From assembly GCA_947373105.1 (NCBI GenBank), contig CANBWK010000003.1:1-64000 (forward strand): DNA of 64,000 nucleotides, given 5' to 3'. This document shows positions 1-8,500 of the stretch, piece after piece. The notes beneath the pieces were generated by a model that worked only from the letters and a program-made list of their open reading frames with translations, searched no databases and was not told the DNA's origin. Each line of letters begins with the position of its first letter. Positions within the stretch are counted from its first letter, which is position 1. This DNA comes from Comamonadaceae bacterium (GTDB taxonomy: Bacteria > Pseudomonadota > Gammaproteobacteria > Burkholderiales > Burkholderiaceae_C). The translations under genes and the position numbers were made by a program.

Positions 1-174
1 TAGACACAAGCGAACGATGCGCTAAATTCGATCGGTAAACTTCCACATTGTCGGGACATTTCTGCTTAGGTTGCCCTATCCTACATCTGATACTAAATTA
101 GTATTTTTAGTTTCCAACTGTGCAAGGAATGAAAGCGCTTTTAAATCTAGCTTCGTAAGCGGCTAGTCGGCGAT

Positions 175-1161
175 CTATTCGGACTTGATGCCCTGTTCCT
201 TGATGATGCGGCCCCACCTCGCATGGTCGCCTGCCAGCATGGTCCCCAGTTCCTCGGGCGTGCCGGCAAGCAGCTCATTCCCGCCTTTGGTCACTTCCTG
301 TTGGATGAAGGCTGGCTCCTTGAGGGCAACCTTCAGCGCAGCGCCAAGCTTGGCGACGATTGGCGGTGGAGTACCCGCAGGCGCCAGCAAACCAACCCAG
401 CCTTGCGCATCAAAGCCGCTAACTCCCTGTTCAGCCAAGGTAGGTACATTGGGAATCGCCGGCGAACGCTTTGTCGATGTCACACCGACAGCCTGGACTT
501 GCTTGTCCAGAATCAACCTTCCACCGCTTGAAACGCCGGTGATTGAGAGTGCCACACGGCCTGAAAGCAGGTCGGGCACAGCGAGCGCCGTACCCCGGTA
601 AGGAATGTGAACGATGTCCAGCTTAAGAGTGCTCTTGAGATACTCTCCTGTCAGGTTATGCATGCTGCCAGCACCGGTGCTCGCATAGCTCAGGGCCCCA
701 GGCGTTTGCCGCGCGCCTTTCACCAGATCAGCGAGACTTCCTATACCGGCCTGGTTGGAAGCGATGATGACCAGGGGCAAGTTGGCAATACTTCCAACTG
801 GGACGAACGACTTGAAAGGATCGTACGGGACGGCGCGAAGGTGGGGTGAAATCGTCAACGGACCCGAGTCGATCAGTCCGATTGTGTATCCGTCGGGATC
901 GGCCTTGGCTAACAATTCAGCCCCGAGCGTCTGGGCGGCACCGGGCCGGTTATCGATCACCACGGGCTGCCCCAATACCTTGGACAGTCCAGGCGCAAGG
1001 CCACGGGAAAGGATGTCAATTGACCCGCCGGGCGGATAGCCGATCAACAGCTTGATGGGTCTCGATGGCCAGTTATCGGCTGATTGCGCCGAGGTAACCG
1101 TCGGCATCACCGCCATGAGTGCCAACGACAGTAGCCCGGGCGTCAGTTTCAATCTATTCAT
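175..1161 (-). CDS. Bug/TctC-family periplasmic binding protein
   Basis: A 328-residue secreted solute-binding protein of the Bug (TctC) family, which binds small carboxylates or related molecules in the periplasm. Residues 1-25 form a signal peptide ending TSAQ. The first ligand-loop motif GYPPGGSIDILSR follows at about 41-53, with the mid-protein STGAGSMHNLTGE and IPYRGTALAVPDLLSG motifs and the late VTSTKRSPAIPNVPTLAEQG block in the expected order and spacing. Length is normal for the family. It stands alone, pointing left, with no tctA/tctB transporter genes nearby, so it either borrows a distant transporter or acts in sensing. An SD-like GGAGAC precedes the ATG. Ligand unknown. Confidence 0.93.
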   Translation of the reverse strand: MNRLKLTPGLLSLALMAVMPTVTSAQSADNWPSRPIKLLIGYPPGGSIDILSRGLAPGLSKVLGQPVVIDNRPGAAQTLGAELLAKADPDGYTIGLIDSGPLTISPHLRAVPYDPFKSFVPVGSIANLPLVIIASNQAGIGSLADLVKGARQTPGALSYASTGAGSMHNLTGEYLKSTLKLDIVHIPYRGTALAVPDLLSGRVALSITGVSSGGRLILDKQVQAVGVTSTKRSPAIPNVPTLAEQGVSGFDAQGWVGLLAPAGTPPPIVAKLGAALKVALKEPAFIQQEVTKGGNELLAGTPEELGTMLAGDHARWGRIIKEQGIKSE

Positions 1162-1583
1162 TTTGTCTCCTGGTAATTAACGAGAACTGGCGTTATCAAC
1201 GAAGTCCGCGACTCAAGCGACTGGCGTGCGCTGCTGCACACCCACCTGGTCAAATCGACGTCGGCGCCAACAAGTCTGGCCTTACCAAGGCCTGTGCAGC
1301 GGCAAAGCGAAGCGCCCGCTTGTAGCCAGCCTCTTCGACGAATGTGCCGTCGGCCACCACCATGCAGCGAGTGCGTTGTCCGTAAAGTCTATCCGCACGT
1401 TTTGACAGGCTTTGAATTAATCTGTTACGTCGCGCGTGAGACACAGTTCTGTTAGCTCACCAAGGTATTCCCTAGGCTACAGGAGCCTTTGAATCTCTAT
1501 ACTTATTTTCGACACAGGTAAGCGCCATTACGATCTTGTGCATTTGTCTGCTGTTTCAACATCAAAACTCAAGGAGACTTTTC
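1162..1583. other. Intergenic region between divergent genes
   Basis: About 420 bases separate the leftward Bug gene from the rightward dehydrogenase gene, so both promoters should lie here. The only ORF is a 64-codon minus-strand frame (1250-1444) rich in Arg and Ala. I recognise no domain in it and see no ribosome-binding site, so I do not call it a gene; it could be a gene remnant. No clear hairpin or repeat was found. Confidence 0.5.
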
Positions 1584-2816
1584 ATGAGCTATTTTTCGAT
1601 TTCCTGCTTAAAACAGGGTTCATGGCGAAAACTTGCTTTGACACTGGCTTTGGCAGTGCCTGTTATTTCGAGCGCGGCAGAAGAAGAGGTTCCATTTTGG
1701 GCTATCGGCATGCCCAAAGATGGTCCAGGCAAAACGCTAGCTCCCGTGCCTTCCTACCCAATTCCCACCGCTGCAGATCAATTGCCTGTGGCCAAAATCA
1801 AACTGCCTCCGGGCTTCAAAGCCGAAGTCTGGGCTAGTAATATCTTGGACGCACGGGGCATGCGCCAGGGTGACAAGGGTACGGTCTTTGTGAGCTCTTT
1901 GTTTGTAGCGGGAAAAATCTACGCGGTGCAAGACCAAGGAGGCAAACGTGAAGTGAAAACCATTGCAAAAGACTTGTTCTTGCCCAACGGGATTGAGTTC
2001 CACAAAGGCTCCTTGTTTGTCGCAACCCCCAAAGAGATCACCCGCTACGATAACATCGAAGCAAATTTAGACAACCCTCCCAAACCCGTGATGATTTACG
2101 ACAAATTGCCGGGCCAAGTGCCTCACGGCTGGAAGTTCATCAAGATCGGCCCTGACGGAAAACTTTACGTACCCACAGGCGCACCTTGCAATATTTGCGA
2201 ACGTACCGACGGCTTCATGCAGATCGCAAAGATGAATCTGGACGGTAGCAACGTGGAAGTGGTGGCCAAAGGTGTTCGCAACACTGTCGGCTTTGACTTT
2301 GACCCCAAAACCGGTGACCTCTGGTACACCAACAATGGCCGCGACTGGTTGTCTGAAGACCTGCCCAATGACACACTGAACCGAGTGGGCAAACCCGGCA
2401 AGGATGATTTTGGCTACCCTTATTGCCACCAAGGCAATATGGCTGACCCGCAATATGGGTGGGGAAAGGATTGCAGCCAATTCACGCAACCAGCAGCGAT
2501 GACCGGCCCCCATGCAGGCACCTTGGGCATGCGTTTTTACACCGGCAAAATGTTCCCCGCCAAATACCGAAATGCCATCTTCATGGCACGCCATGGTCCT
2601 TGGAACCGCACCAAAAAATACGCGGCTGACATCATGGTGGCTTGGCCGGACGGCAAAGGCGGCATCGCCAAGATGGAACCCTTCTTGACCGGATTGGTTG
2701 AAAACAACGAGTACCTGGGACGCCCCGTTGATGTCCTGGTCTTGAAAGACGGCTCGATGCTGGTATCTGACGACCACAACGGCGCCATCTACCGCATCAG
2801 CTACAAAGGGACTTGA
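1584..2816 (+). CDS. Sorbosone dehydrogenase-family secreted beta-propeller oxidoreductase (copy 1)
   Basis: A 410-residue exported protein resembling the L-sorbosone/PQQ-dependent sugar dehydrogenase family, a six-bladed beta-propeller that oxidises sugars or aldoses in the periplasm and hands electrons to cytochrome c. I start at ATG 1584, not the TTG at 1536, because AAGGAG lies 7 bases upstream and the signal peptide (hydrophobic stretch, cleavage near SSAAE) then begins properly. Conserved blocks are PNGIEFHKGSLFVA, TNNGRDWLSEDLPNDT, FGYPYCHQG and HGPWNRTKK. The stop overlaps the start of the following diheme cytochrome by one base, so the two are translationally coupled, with the cytochrome as probable electron acceptor. 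PQQ dependence and substrate are inferred. A close paralogue lies at 6060. Confidence 0.85.
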   Translation: MSYFSISCLKQGSWRKLALTLALAVPVISSAAEEEVPFWAIGMPKDGPGKTLAPVPSYPIPTAADQLPVAKIKLPPGFKAEVWASNILDARGMRQGDKGTVFVSSLFVAGKIYAVQDQGGKREVKTIAKDLFLPNGIEFHKGSLFVATPKEITRYDNIEANLDNPPKPVMIYDKLPGQVPHGWKFIKIGPDGKLYVPTGAPCNICERTDGFMQIAKMNLDGSNVEVVAKGVRNTVGFDFDPKTGDLWYTNNGRDWLSEDLPNDTLNRVGKPGKDDFGYPYCHQGNMADPQYGWGKDCSQFTQPAAMTGPHAGTLGMRFYTGKMFPAKYRNAIFMARHGPWNRTKKYAADIMVAWPDGKGGIAKMEPFLTGLVENNEYLGRPVDVLVLKDGSMLVSDDHNGAIYRISYKGT

Positions 2817-3430
2817 TGCTCACAGACAGCATCGGACTCAGCCAGAGGGTTGCCCAATTTTGGGCAGCCCTCTGGCTTTGTATCCCCTGCTTTGTGCAGG
2901 CGCAAAGCGTCCCAGAACGATTCAAAGCCATCTGCCAAAGTTGTCATGGTGAAGGTGGGGTCAGCACCATAGCGTTAACGCCATCCTTGGCCGGCCAGCC
3001 TTCGTTCTATGCTGTGACTCAACTCTTCTTATTTCGGGAAGGACGGCGCAGTAACTTTTTGATGACGGCCATGGCCAAAGGCATGAGCGACAGTGATTTG
3101 CGCGCATTTTCAGAATACATTGGCAAGTTGCCATCGCCCCCGGCTACCTCCATGGAAGGACTGGTGGCACAACGCATGAGTCGAGGGGCTAACCTGGTCC
3201 AAGAACACCGTTGTGCATCGTGTCACGGTGCCGATTTTTCAGGGGGCAAACAAGTCGCACGGCTGGCTAATCAGCGTGAAGACTACTTGCTGCAAACCTT
3301 GATAGGGTTTCAATCGGGTGAACGGCTGGGCTACACCACCGCAATGAACGAAACTTTGGTCGGCATAACCGCTGAGGGTTTGCAAGACATTGCTTACTAC
3401 TTGGCGAATGCTCCGAGGGCTAAGCCTTGA
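2816..3430 (+). CDS. Diheme cytochrome c (c4-like), partner of copy 1
   Basis: A 204-residue exported cytochrome with two heme-attachment motifs, CQSCH in the N-terminal half and CASCH in the C-terminal half. This is the arrangement of cytochrome c4-like diheme proteins (two fused class I domains of about 85 residues). The N-terminus has a signal peptide ending CFVQAQ. ATG 2816 overlaps the upstream stop in TGATG; the TTG at 2813 in the ORF track is less likely. A Met in each domain (for example in MAKGMSD and TAMNETL) could be the distal heme ligand. It probably accepts electrons from the beta-propeller enzyme and passes them to a terminal oxidase. A similar gene follows the second dehydrogenase at 7295. 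Confidence 0.88.
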   Translation: MLTDSIGLSQRVAQFWAALWLCIPCFVQAQSVPERFKAICQSCHGEGGVSTIALTPSLAGQPSFYAVTQLFLFREGRRSNFLMTAMAKGMSDSDLRAFSEYIGKLPSPPATSMEGLVAQRMSRGANLVQEHRCASCHGADFSGGKQVARLANQREDYLLQTLIGFQSGERLGYTTAMNETLVGITAEGLQDIAYYLANAPRAKP

Positions 3431-3621
3431 CGTATTGAGAATTAACTAATTCAACACAAAATCTTGAGAATATTTTTACTCGCATTGAAAAATATTGACA
3501 ATAAGTAAGACTTGCTGGATACGCTTTAGCCATTGCATATCTGAAAATCTAAATGCTTAGGCTCATTGATTATCGTCATTTCGAGTCATATTAGCTGGTA
3601 AGTATTCTCTAAAAAAATTAA

Positions 3622-5709
3622 ATGAAAAAAATTTATTGGATTAGTATCTTGTCTTTGCTTAGCGATGCGGTGCAAGCTCAAAATACCGAAGAAGTGACGG
3701 TGCAAAGCGGCAGACTTACACAAAAGCAATTTGATGCGCCAGCTTCGTTACGGGTGATTGAGGGGGGTGCGATCCGCGACGCTGGAGCGCAGATTAACTT
3801 GTCTGAAGTGTTGGCGCAGGCCCCCGGCGTGGTGGCACTAAACCGCAACAACTACGCCCAGGATGTGCAGATTTCGATCCGTGGCTTTGGCGCGCGATCG
3901 GCTTTTGGTTTGCGCGGCATCCGCCTAATCACTGATGGCATCCCGGCCACCACGCCAGATGGCCAAGGCCAAGCTTCCACAGTGAGCCTAACTTCGGCAG
4001 AACGCATTGAAGTGCTGACCGGACCCTTGGCCCAGCTGTATGGAAACTCCGCCGGTGGCGTGATTCAAACTTTTACCCGCGAAGCCGGTGCGCAGCCCGA
4101 AGCCCAAGTCTCAAGCAACATGGGCAATTACGGCTTGCGGCGCAACGACCTGCAACTCAGCGGTCGCTCGGGCAATGTGGGCATCGTGGCCGACTACAGC
4201 ACCTTTGACATTGAAGGATACAGAAAAAACAGCGCCGCGCAACGCAAGCAATTCAACGCAGTGGTCACAACGCAACTGCAAGACGCCACAAGGCTCAAAT
4301 TGATTGCAAATGTGTTTGATATGCCATTTGCGCAGGATCCGCTGGGCTTAACGGGCGCGCAATTAAAAGCGGATCCGACGCAGGCCGGAACAGGCGCGAT
4401 CACCAACCGAACTCGTAAATCGGTCAAGCAAAATCAGTTGGGTGCTGTCTTGGATCACAACTTCGGCAACGATGTAGAGATGCAGTGGCGTGCTTACACA
4501 GGCACACGGGACAATGCGCAATACCAAGCCAGCTCAAGTTGGGTTGGTCTCAGCCGCGATTTCAATGGTTTAGGCGGGCAGATCAAAGGTAAAGTTCGCG
4601 ACGCTGCTAACGGCCCGATGGACTGGGTGATCGGAGTTGATTTAGACCGGTCTTCAGAGCGACGCCAAGGCGGCGCTGCATTGGCTGGAGAAAAGTCAGG
4701 CGTACTGTCGAGTAATCAACTGAACCAAGCTTCCAACAACGACGCTTTTGGACAACTGAACTGGAACTGGATCGATGCCCAAAGGCAAAACCCTTATACC
4801 TTCACGGCTGGCGTTCGACGCAGTCAGGTGCAGTTGCAAAACACCGATGATCTGGGTACAGGTTCAGGCAAAGTTAATTACGCAGCCACCTCGCCGGTTT
4901 TGGGCGCGACTTGGCATGCATTAAATACCCTCAATGTGTATGCGAACTGGGGCCAGGGTTTTGAAACACCCACGCTGGCCGAAGCTGCTTACACCGTGCA
5001 AAGTAACGCCATTAAAAGCTTGTTCAACGCCAACCTGTTGGCTTCGCGCAGCCAGCACAGCGAAGCCGGTTTGAAATGGACGCCCACATCAGCGACCCGT
5101 GTGGATGCGGCTTTCTTCCATATCGCCACCGACAACGAGATCGTCACTCTGCTAAGTAGTGGCGGAAAGACGGCCTACAAAAATGCGGCCAAGACCCAGC
5201 GTGATGGCGCTGAGTTGGCTTTGAAAAATGACTGGACGCCGCAATGGCGAACGCAATTGTCCATGGCGTGGTTGCGCGCGGTCTATGCGTCTGATTTCAC
5301 ATCGGGCACCAATGCCATCACCTCGGGCAAGCGCATGCCCGGCATTCCCGATCAACAACTGTTTGCTTCAGTGCAGTGGGCCGACCAGGGTTTTGCATCC
5401 AAAGCCAATCCCAGAACGTTGGGTTGGTCGGCTTCTGCTGACTGGATCGCACGATCCAACCTTTGGGCCAACGATTTGAACACTGCCGATGCACGCGTGG
5501 CTGGCTTTGGGCAAGTCAATTTGCGAGTGCGGTATCGTCAAATGTTGGGCTCATTGCGAGCAGAATTGTGGGCAGGTATTGATAACGTGATGGACAAACA
5601 AACTGTGGGTTCGGTTATCGTCAATCAAGCAGCTGTCCAATATTTTGAGCCGGGGTTACCGCGCAACGCGATTTTAGGCGCATACCTGTCAATACCCCTT
5701 GGACCTTAA
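3622..5709 (+). CDS. TonB-dependent outer-membrane receptor
   Basis: A 695-residue outer-membrane receptor. A short signal peptide (to about residue 20, VQAQ) is followed by a plug domain whose motifs are clear: NLSEVLAQAPGVV, QISIRGFGARSAFGLRGIRL, TDGIPATTPDGQ and ERIEVLTGPLAQLYGNSAGGVI. The remainder is a 22-strand-type barrel, and the C-terminus (LSIPLGP) lacks the usual terminal Phe. Such receptors use TonB energy to import metal chelates, cofactors or oligosaccharides. Sitting exactly between two dehydrogenase-cytochrome modules, it may import PQQ, a metal cofactor or the substrate; this is inference. No strong SD is visible before the ATG, and the roughly 190-base leader is very AT-rich. 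Confidence 0.92.
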   Translation: MKKIYWISILSLLSDAVQAQNTEEVTVQSGRLTQKQFDAPASLRVIEGGAIRDAGAQINLSEVLAQAPGVVALNRNNYAQDVQISIRGFGARSAFGLRGIRLITDGIPATTPDGQGQASTVSLTSAERIEVLTGPLAQLYGNSAGGVIQTFTREAGAQPEAQVSSNMGNYGLRRNDLQLSGRSGNVGIVADYSTFDIEGYRKNSAAQRKQFNAVVTTQLQDATRLKLIANVFDMPFAQDPLGLTGAQLKADPTQAGTGAITNRTRKSVKQNQLGAVLDHNFGNDVEMQWRAYTGTRDNAQYQASSSWVGLSRDFNGLGGQIKGKVRDAANGPMDWVIGVDLDRSSERRQGGAALAGEKSGVLSSNQLNQASNNDAFGQLNWNWIDAQRQNPYTFTAGVRRSQVQLQNTDDLGTGSGKVNYAATSPVLGATWHALNTLNVYANWGQGFETPTLAEAAYTVQSNAIKSLFNANLLASRSQHSEAGLKWTPTSATRVDAAFFHIATDNEIVTLLSSGGKTAYKNAAKTQRDGAELALKNDWTPQWRTQLSMAWLRAVYASDFTSGTNAITSGKRMPGIPDQQLFASVQWADQGFASKANPRTLGWSASADWIARSNLWANDLNTADARVAGFGQVNLRVRYRQMLGSLRAELWAGIDNVMDKQTVGSVIVNQAAVQYFEPGLPRNAILGAYLSIPLGP

Positions 5710-6059
5710 TGCGTTCGCGTCGTGTCCCAAAGAATTGCATCAGCCATCAAAAAATAGAGCCCGCTAATCCATTAAGTATTTTTACGGCGGACGAGCATGC
5801 CAAAGGCATAGACATCGCTATTTTCCAAGCACTTGAAATACTTGTTTCCCTCACCACAACAAATATGGAAAACCAAAGAAACCAAGAGCTTTGAAATTGC
5901 AATTAGCTAAAGGCGGGGATTATTTGCTACTTTTTAAATTAATAATTATCTCCGAGTAAACTACATTTACTATTCATTACAGGGTAAACGCCAATCACTT
6001 TAGCGACTCCATATGCGTGTAATTTTGCTTCTAATGTAACCCTCTAGAAGGAGACATTT
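5710..6059. other. AT-rich intergenic leader
   Basis: The 350 bases between the TonB receptor and the second dehydrogenase hold only a 61-codon frame with no recognisable features, rejected as a gene. The last 120 bases are markedly AT-rich and probably contain the promoter of the 6060 gene. No rho-independent terminator was recognised after the receptor. Confidence 0.45.
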
Positions 6060-7295
6060 GTGAAACTTAAACCCTTTACCCACACACTACAAAAAACTAT
6101 GCTGGCATTCGGCTTGGTTATCTCGAGTGCATCTTTTGCGCAAGCCCCTGCAGCACCTCCTGCTTCGGCTATTCCTCCAACTTGGGCGCAAGGCAGGACA
6201 CCAGAACAAGTGGCGTTGAACTTGGTGCCTCATCCACCAGGCATGACTGCATTGCCTGATAATGAAATTCCTACTGACAAACTCAGAGTACCAGCTGGCT
6301 TCAAAGTTGAATTATGGGCAAGTGGAATGCCTAATGCGCGTTCCATGGTGCAGACTCCAAAAGGCACTCTGTTTGTTGGCACACGTTTTCCTGGTAACGT
6401 TTATGCAGTCATTGAAAAAGACGGCAAGCGCGAAGTCAAAACCATTGCTAAAGGTCTGCACCGCCCCAATGGTGTTGCATTCAAAGATGGTTCTTTGTAT
6501 GTGGCCGAGTTGTCTAGAATCATTCGCTACGACAACATCGAAGCCAACTTAGACAATCCGCCAGCACCTGTTGTGGTGTTTGACGCATTACCTAAAGACG
6601 AAGCCCATGGATGGAAATTCATGAAGCTCAGCCCTGATGGCAAATATTTGTATTTCCAAATTGGTACACCTGCCAACATCACCGTGCAGCCTGTGACCCA
6701 CGCTGTGATTGTTAGGTTAAACCTCAAAACCAATATTTTGGAAAGAGTTGCTGAAGGCGTTCGCAATAGCGTAGGCATGGACTTCCATCCTGTGACCAAA
6801 GAGTTGTGGTTTACCAATAATGGTCGTGACTGGGTAAATGATGATTTACCAAATGACACACTGCACCGCTTGACTCGAAAAGGCATGAACTTTGGCTATC
6901 CTTTCTGCCACCAAGGCGATTTGTTAGATCTGGATTTTGGCAAAGGCCGTTCTTGCGACGAATTCGACAAACCAGTTTTAAAGATTGGACCTCACGTTGC
7001 AGCTTTGGGCATGCGCTTTTATACCGGCAAACAGTTCCCAGCTGAATACACCAACAACATTGTCATAGCAGAACATGGTTCTTGGAACCGTACCAAGAAA
7101 ACTGGCTTTGATGTTGTGCGTGTAGCACTCGATGCCAAAGGCAATGTCACCAAGAAAGAAGTTTTTGTATCGGGCTGGGTGCAAGGCGAAGAATTTTGGG
7201 GTCGCCCAGCTGACGTCCATGTCATGAAAGACGGTTCTATGCTGGTGTCTGACGACGTAGCTGGAGCTATTTTTAGAATTTCTTATAGCAAATAA
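6060..7295 (+). CDS. Sorbosone dehydrogenase-family secreted beta-propeller oxidoreductase (copy 2)
   Basis: A 411-residue paralogue of the 1584 gene, sharing blocks along the whole length: NGRDW plus a DDLPNDTLHR stretch, FGYPFCHQG, and HGSWNRTKKTG. The start is GTG 6060, with AGAAGGAGA upstream at good spacing and a signal peptide ending ASFAQA. The mature N-terminus is Pro/Ala-rich and then aligns with copy 1. Codon choice looks more AT-rich than in copy 1, so the pair may have diverged long ago or come from different donors rather than by recent duplication. Role: probable PQQ- or metal-dependent periplasmic oxidation of a sugar or aldehyde. Its stop TAA shares a base with the ATG of the following cytochrome, as in copy 1. 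Confidence 0.85.
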   Translation: MKLKPFTHTLQKTMLAFGLVISSASFAQAPAAPPASAIPPTWAQGRTPEQVALNLVPHPPGMTALPDNEIPTDKLRVPAGFKVELWASGMPNARSMVQTPKGTLFVGTRFPGNVYAVIEKDGKREVKTIAKGLHRPNGVAFKDGSLYVAELSRIIRYDNIEANLDNPPAPVVVFDALPKDEAHGWKFMKLSPDGKYLYFQIGTPANITVQPVTHAVIVRLNLKTNILERVAEGVRNSVGMDFHPVTKELWFTNNGRDWVNDDLPNDTLHRLTRKGMNFGYPFCHQGDLLDLDFGKGRSCDEFDKPVLKIGPHVAALGMRFYTGKQFPAEYTNNIVIAEHGSWNRTKKTGFDVVRVALDAKGNVTKKEVFVSGWVQGEEFWGRPADVHVMKDGSMLVSDDVAGAIFRISYSK

Positions 7296-7891
7296 TGTTT
7301 TTTCATATTTCAAAGGCCATTCAGGGAGTGGCCTTTTTTTTAACAAGTCTTTTAGCCATCCAAGCTTGGGCAGCGCCAGATGCTATTGCAGGAAAAGCTA
7401 AAGCCCAGGTCTGTTCTGCCTGCCATGGTGAAAACGGTATATCCACTGTTGCGGGAACCCCGCATTTGGCTGCGCAACCACCACTCTCAATCTTTTATCA
7501 ACTGCTTCAGTTCCGCGATCAACGTCGAAAAGGTGGCAGCATGGAAGCCATTGCTGCCACGTTGTCCGAACAAGATATGCGTGATATCGCTGAACATTAC
7601 AGTGCACAGACACCTCCCTCGCCTCTTGCTGGTGGCGATGCCACAAAAATTTCACAGGGTCAAAAAATTGCGCAGCAACAATATTGCTCGTCTTGCCACG
7701 GGGCTCAGTTGCAGGGACAAAAACATGTTCCGCGTCTATCCGGACAATCAACCGAATATTTCGTGACGCAGTTGCGCAACCTACGTTCTGGTGCGCGCGC
7801 TGATATGGATGGAACCATGGCAAGCGCTGCAAGAAGTCTGACAGATGAGGAAATTGAAGCTATGGCGACTTATGCGCGAAGCTTGCCTTGA
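7295..7891 (+). CDS. Diheme cytochrome c (c4-like), partner of copy 2
   Basis: A 198-residue exported diheme cytochrome with heme motifs CSACH and CSSCH, and a signal peptide ending AWAAP. The overall layout copies the 2816 gene: two about-85-residue domains, a LSEQDMRDIAEH-type helix after the first heme and SGQSTEYFVTQL in the second. It overlaps the upstream dehydrogenase by one base. The repeated pairing of enzyme and cytochrome on both sides of the receptor indicates that each dehydrogenase has a dedicated electron acceptor. Confidence 0.88.
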   Translation: MFFHISKAIQGVAFFLTSLLAIQAWAAPDAIAGKAKAQVCSACHGENGISTVAGTPHLAAQPPLSIFYQLLQFRDQRRKGGSMEAIAATLSEQDMRDIAEHYSAQTPPSPLAGGDATKISQGQKIAQQQYCSSCHGAQLQGQKHVPRLSGQSTEYFVTQLRNLRSGARADMDGTMASAARSLTDEEIEAMATYARSLP

Positions 7892-8146
7892 AAAACTTCT
7901 AGTAATGGCTGAGCTGAGTTTTTCTTGTCAGGCTTAAACATTCAAAAAAAGTCTAAATCATGTGATTGTTCAAAGCGGTCGCCTATAGGTCATAGTCCCT
8001 TAAAAGTCTCACCCATCTGCCCAAGCACTAAAACTGATTACACGCGGTATTCACGGTTTTCAATTCCGATGCTGTTCCATATGACAAGTTCTGTGTCCGC
8101 GCATGTAGATTCAAACTTTCTCCCTAACTGGATCGAGCCACACACC

Positions 8147-8249
8147 TAGCGCCTAATTTTTCGCGTGCAAAGTGACAGCGCCGAGTGCAAAATCTACAAA
8201 AGTGCTGGAAAAATTGTAATTTACAATTTTTGGTCAATTACACGAAATA
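8147..8249. repeat. Dispersed ~100-bp repeat, copy A
   Basis: This stretch matches 12336-12439 over its whole length with scattered substitutions (shared blocks include TAGCGCCTAA, TTTTCGCGTGC, GAGTGCAAAAT, TGCTGGAAAA and TACACGAAAT). Near its right end is a perfect 11-bp inverted repeat with a single-base centre (AAAAATTGTAA / TTACAATTTTT). The same block is less symmetrical in copy B. Function unknown; it could be a palindromic intergenic element or the footprint of a small mobile element. Confidence 0.75.
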
Positions 8250-8314
8250 TTACACGGTGGCTATTTTTAACTATAAGTTATTGATTTATATAGGTATTTT
8301 ACGAGCCTGGATTT

Positions 8315-8359
8315 CTGTTAATCCGTAGGTCCCTGGTTCGAGCCCAGGTCGAGGAGCCA
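8315..8359 (+). other. 3' fragment of tRNA-Asn (GTT), candidate attachment site
   Basis: The sequence begins in the anticodon loop (CTGTTAA, anticodon GTT), continues with the 3' anticodon strand TCCGT, the variable loop, an intact T arm (CCTGG TTCGAGC CCAGG) and the 3' acceptor strand TCGAGGA with GCCA. The 5' half is missing: the bases before the loop cannot pair with TCCGT. Integrases of many genomic islands recombine at exactly this part of a tRNA gene, leaving an intact tRNA at one end and a 3' fragment at the other. The fragment plus the following terminator therefore marks the probable right end of an island lying to the left. No integrase gene is in the window. Confidence 0.85.
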
Positions 8360-8367
8360 ATAAATTC

Positions 8368-8402
8368 AAGGGGTTACATGCTTAAGCGTGTAGCCCCTTT
8401 TC
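8368..8402 (+). terminator. Rho-independent terminator after the tRNA-Asn fragment
   Basis: A 14-bp stem (AAGGGGTTACATGC with GCGTGTAGCCCCTT, two G-U type pairs), TTAA loop and terminal T run. Its position nine bases after the tRNA 3' end fits the natural terminator of the original tRNA-Asn transcript. Confidence 0.8.
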
Positions 8403-8500
8403 ATTTTTCCCACCGGATCAGCGATTTGTCCATCTGTACTGCTCAACATAAGCAGTTTTATGGCATCGATTCGCAAAAAGTGCGATGGTTTTTTCATCCC

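Larger units (their letters stand above)
7892..8500. other. Gene-poor junction with repeat, att-like tRNA fragment and terminator
   Basis: About 600 bases without a convincing gene. It contains, in order, a stretch with weak short frames only (7925-8149 ORF rejected), a roughly 100-bp dispersed repeat, the 3' half of tRNA-Asn and a rho-independent terminator, each listed separately. The arrangement reads as the end of an integrated element joined to the original chromosomal DNA. Confidence 0.6.

Noticed and set aside
1250-1444. 64-codon minus-strand ORF
   Set aside because: No ribosome-binding site, no recognisable domain, composition typical of a chance frame; kept only as a note in the intergenic entry.
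2067-2777. Long minus-strand ORF (236 aa) opposite the first dehydrogenase
   Set aside because: It mirrors a strongly conserved plus-strand coding sequence; antisense shadow with no start signal.
5709-5894. 61-codon ORF overlapping the TonB receptor stop
   Set aside because: No SD of its own beyond overlap, no hydrophobic or domain features, AT-rich chance frame.
7925-8149. 74-codon plus-strand ORF before the repeat
   Set aside because: No domain, signal or SD, and it runs to the edge of the repeated element; more likely non-coding junction DNA.
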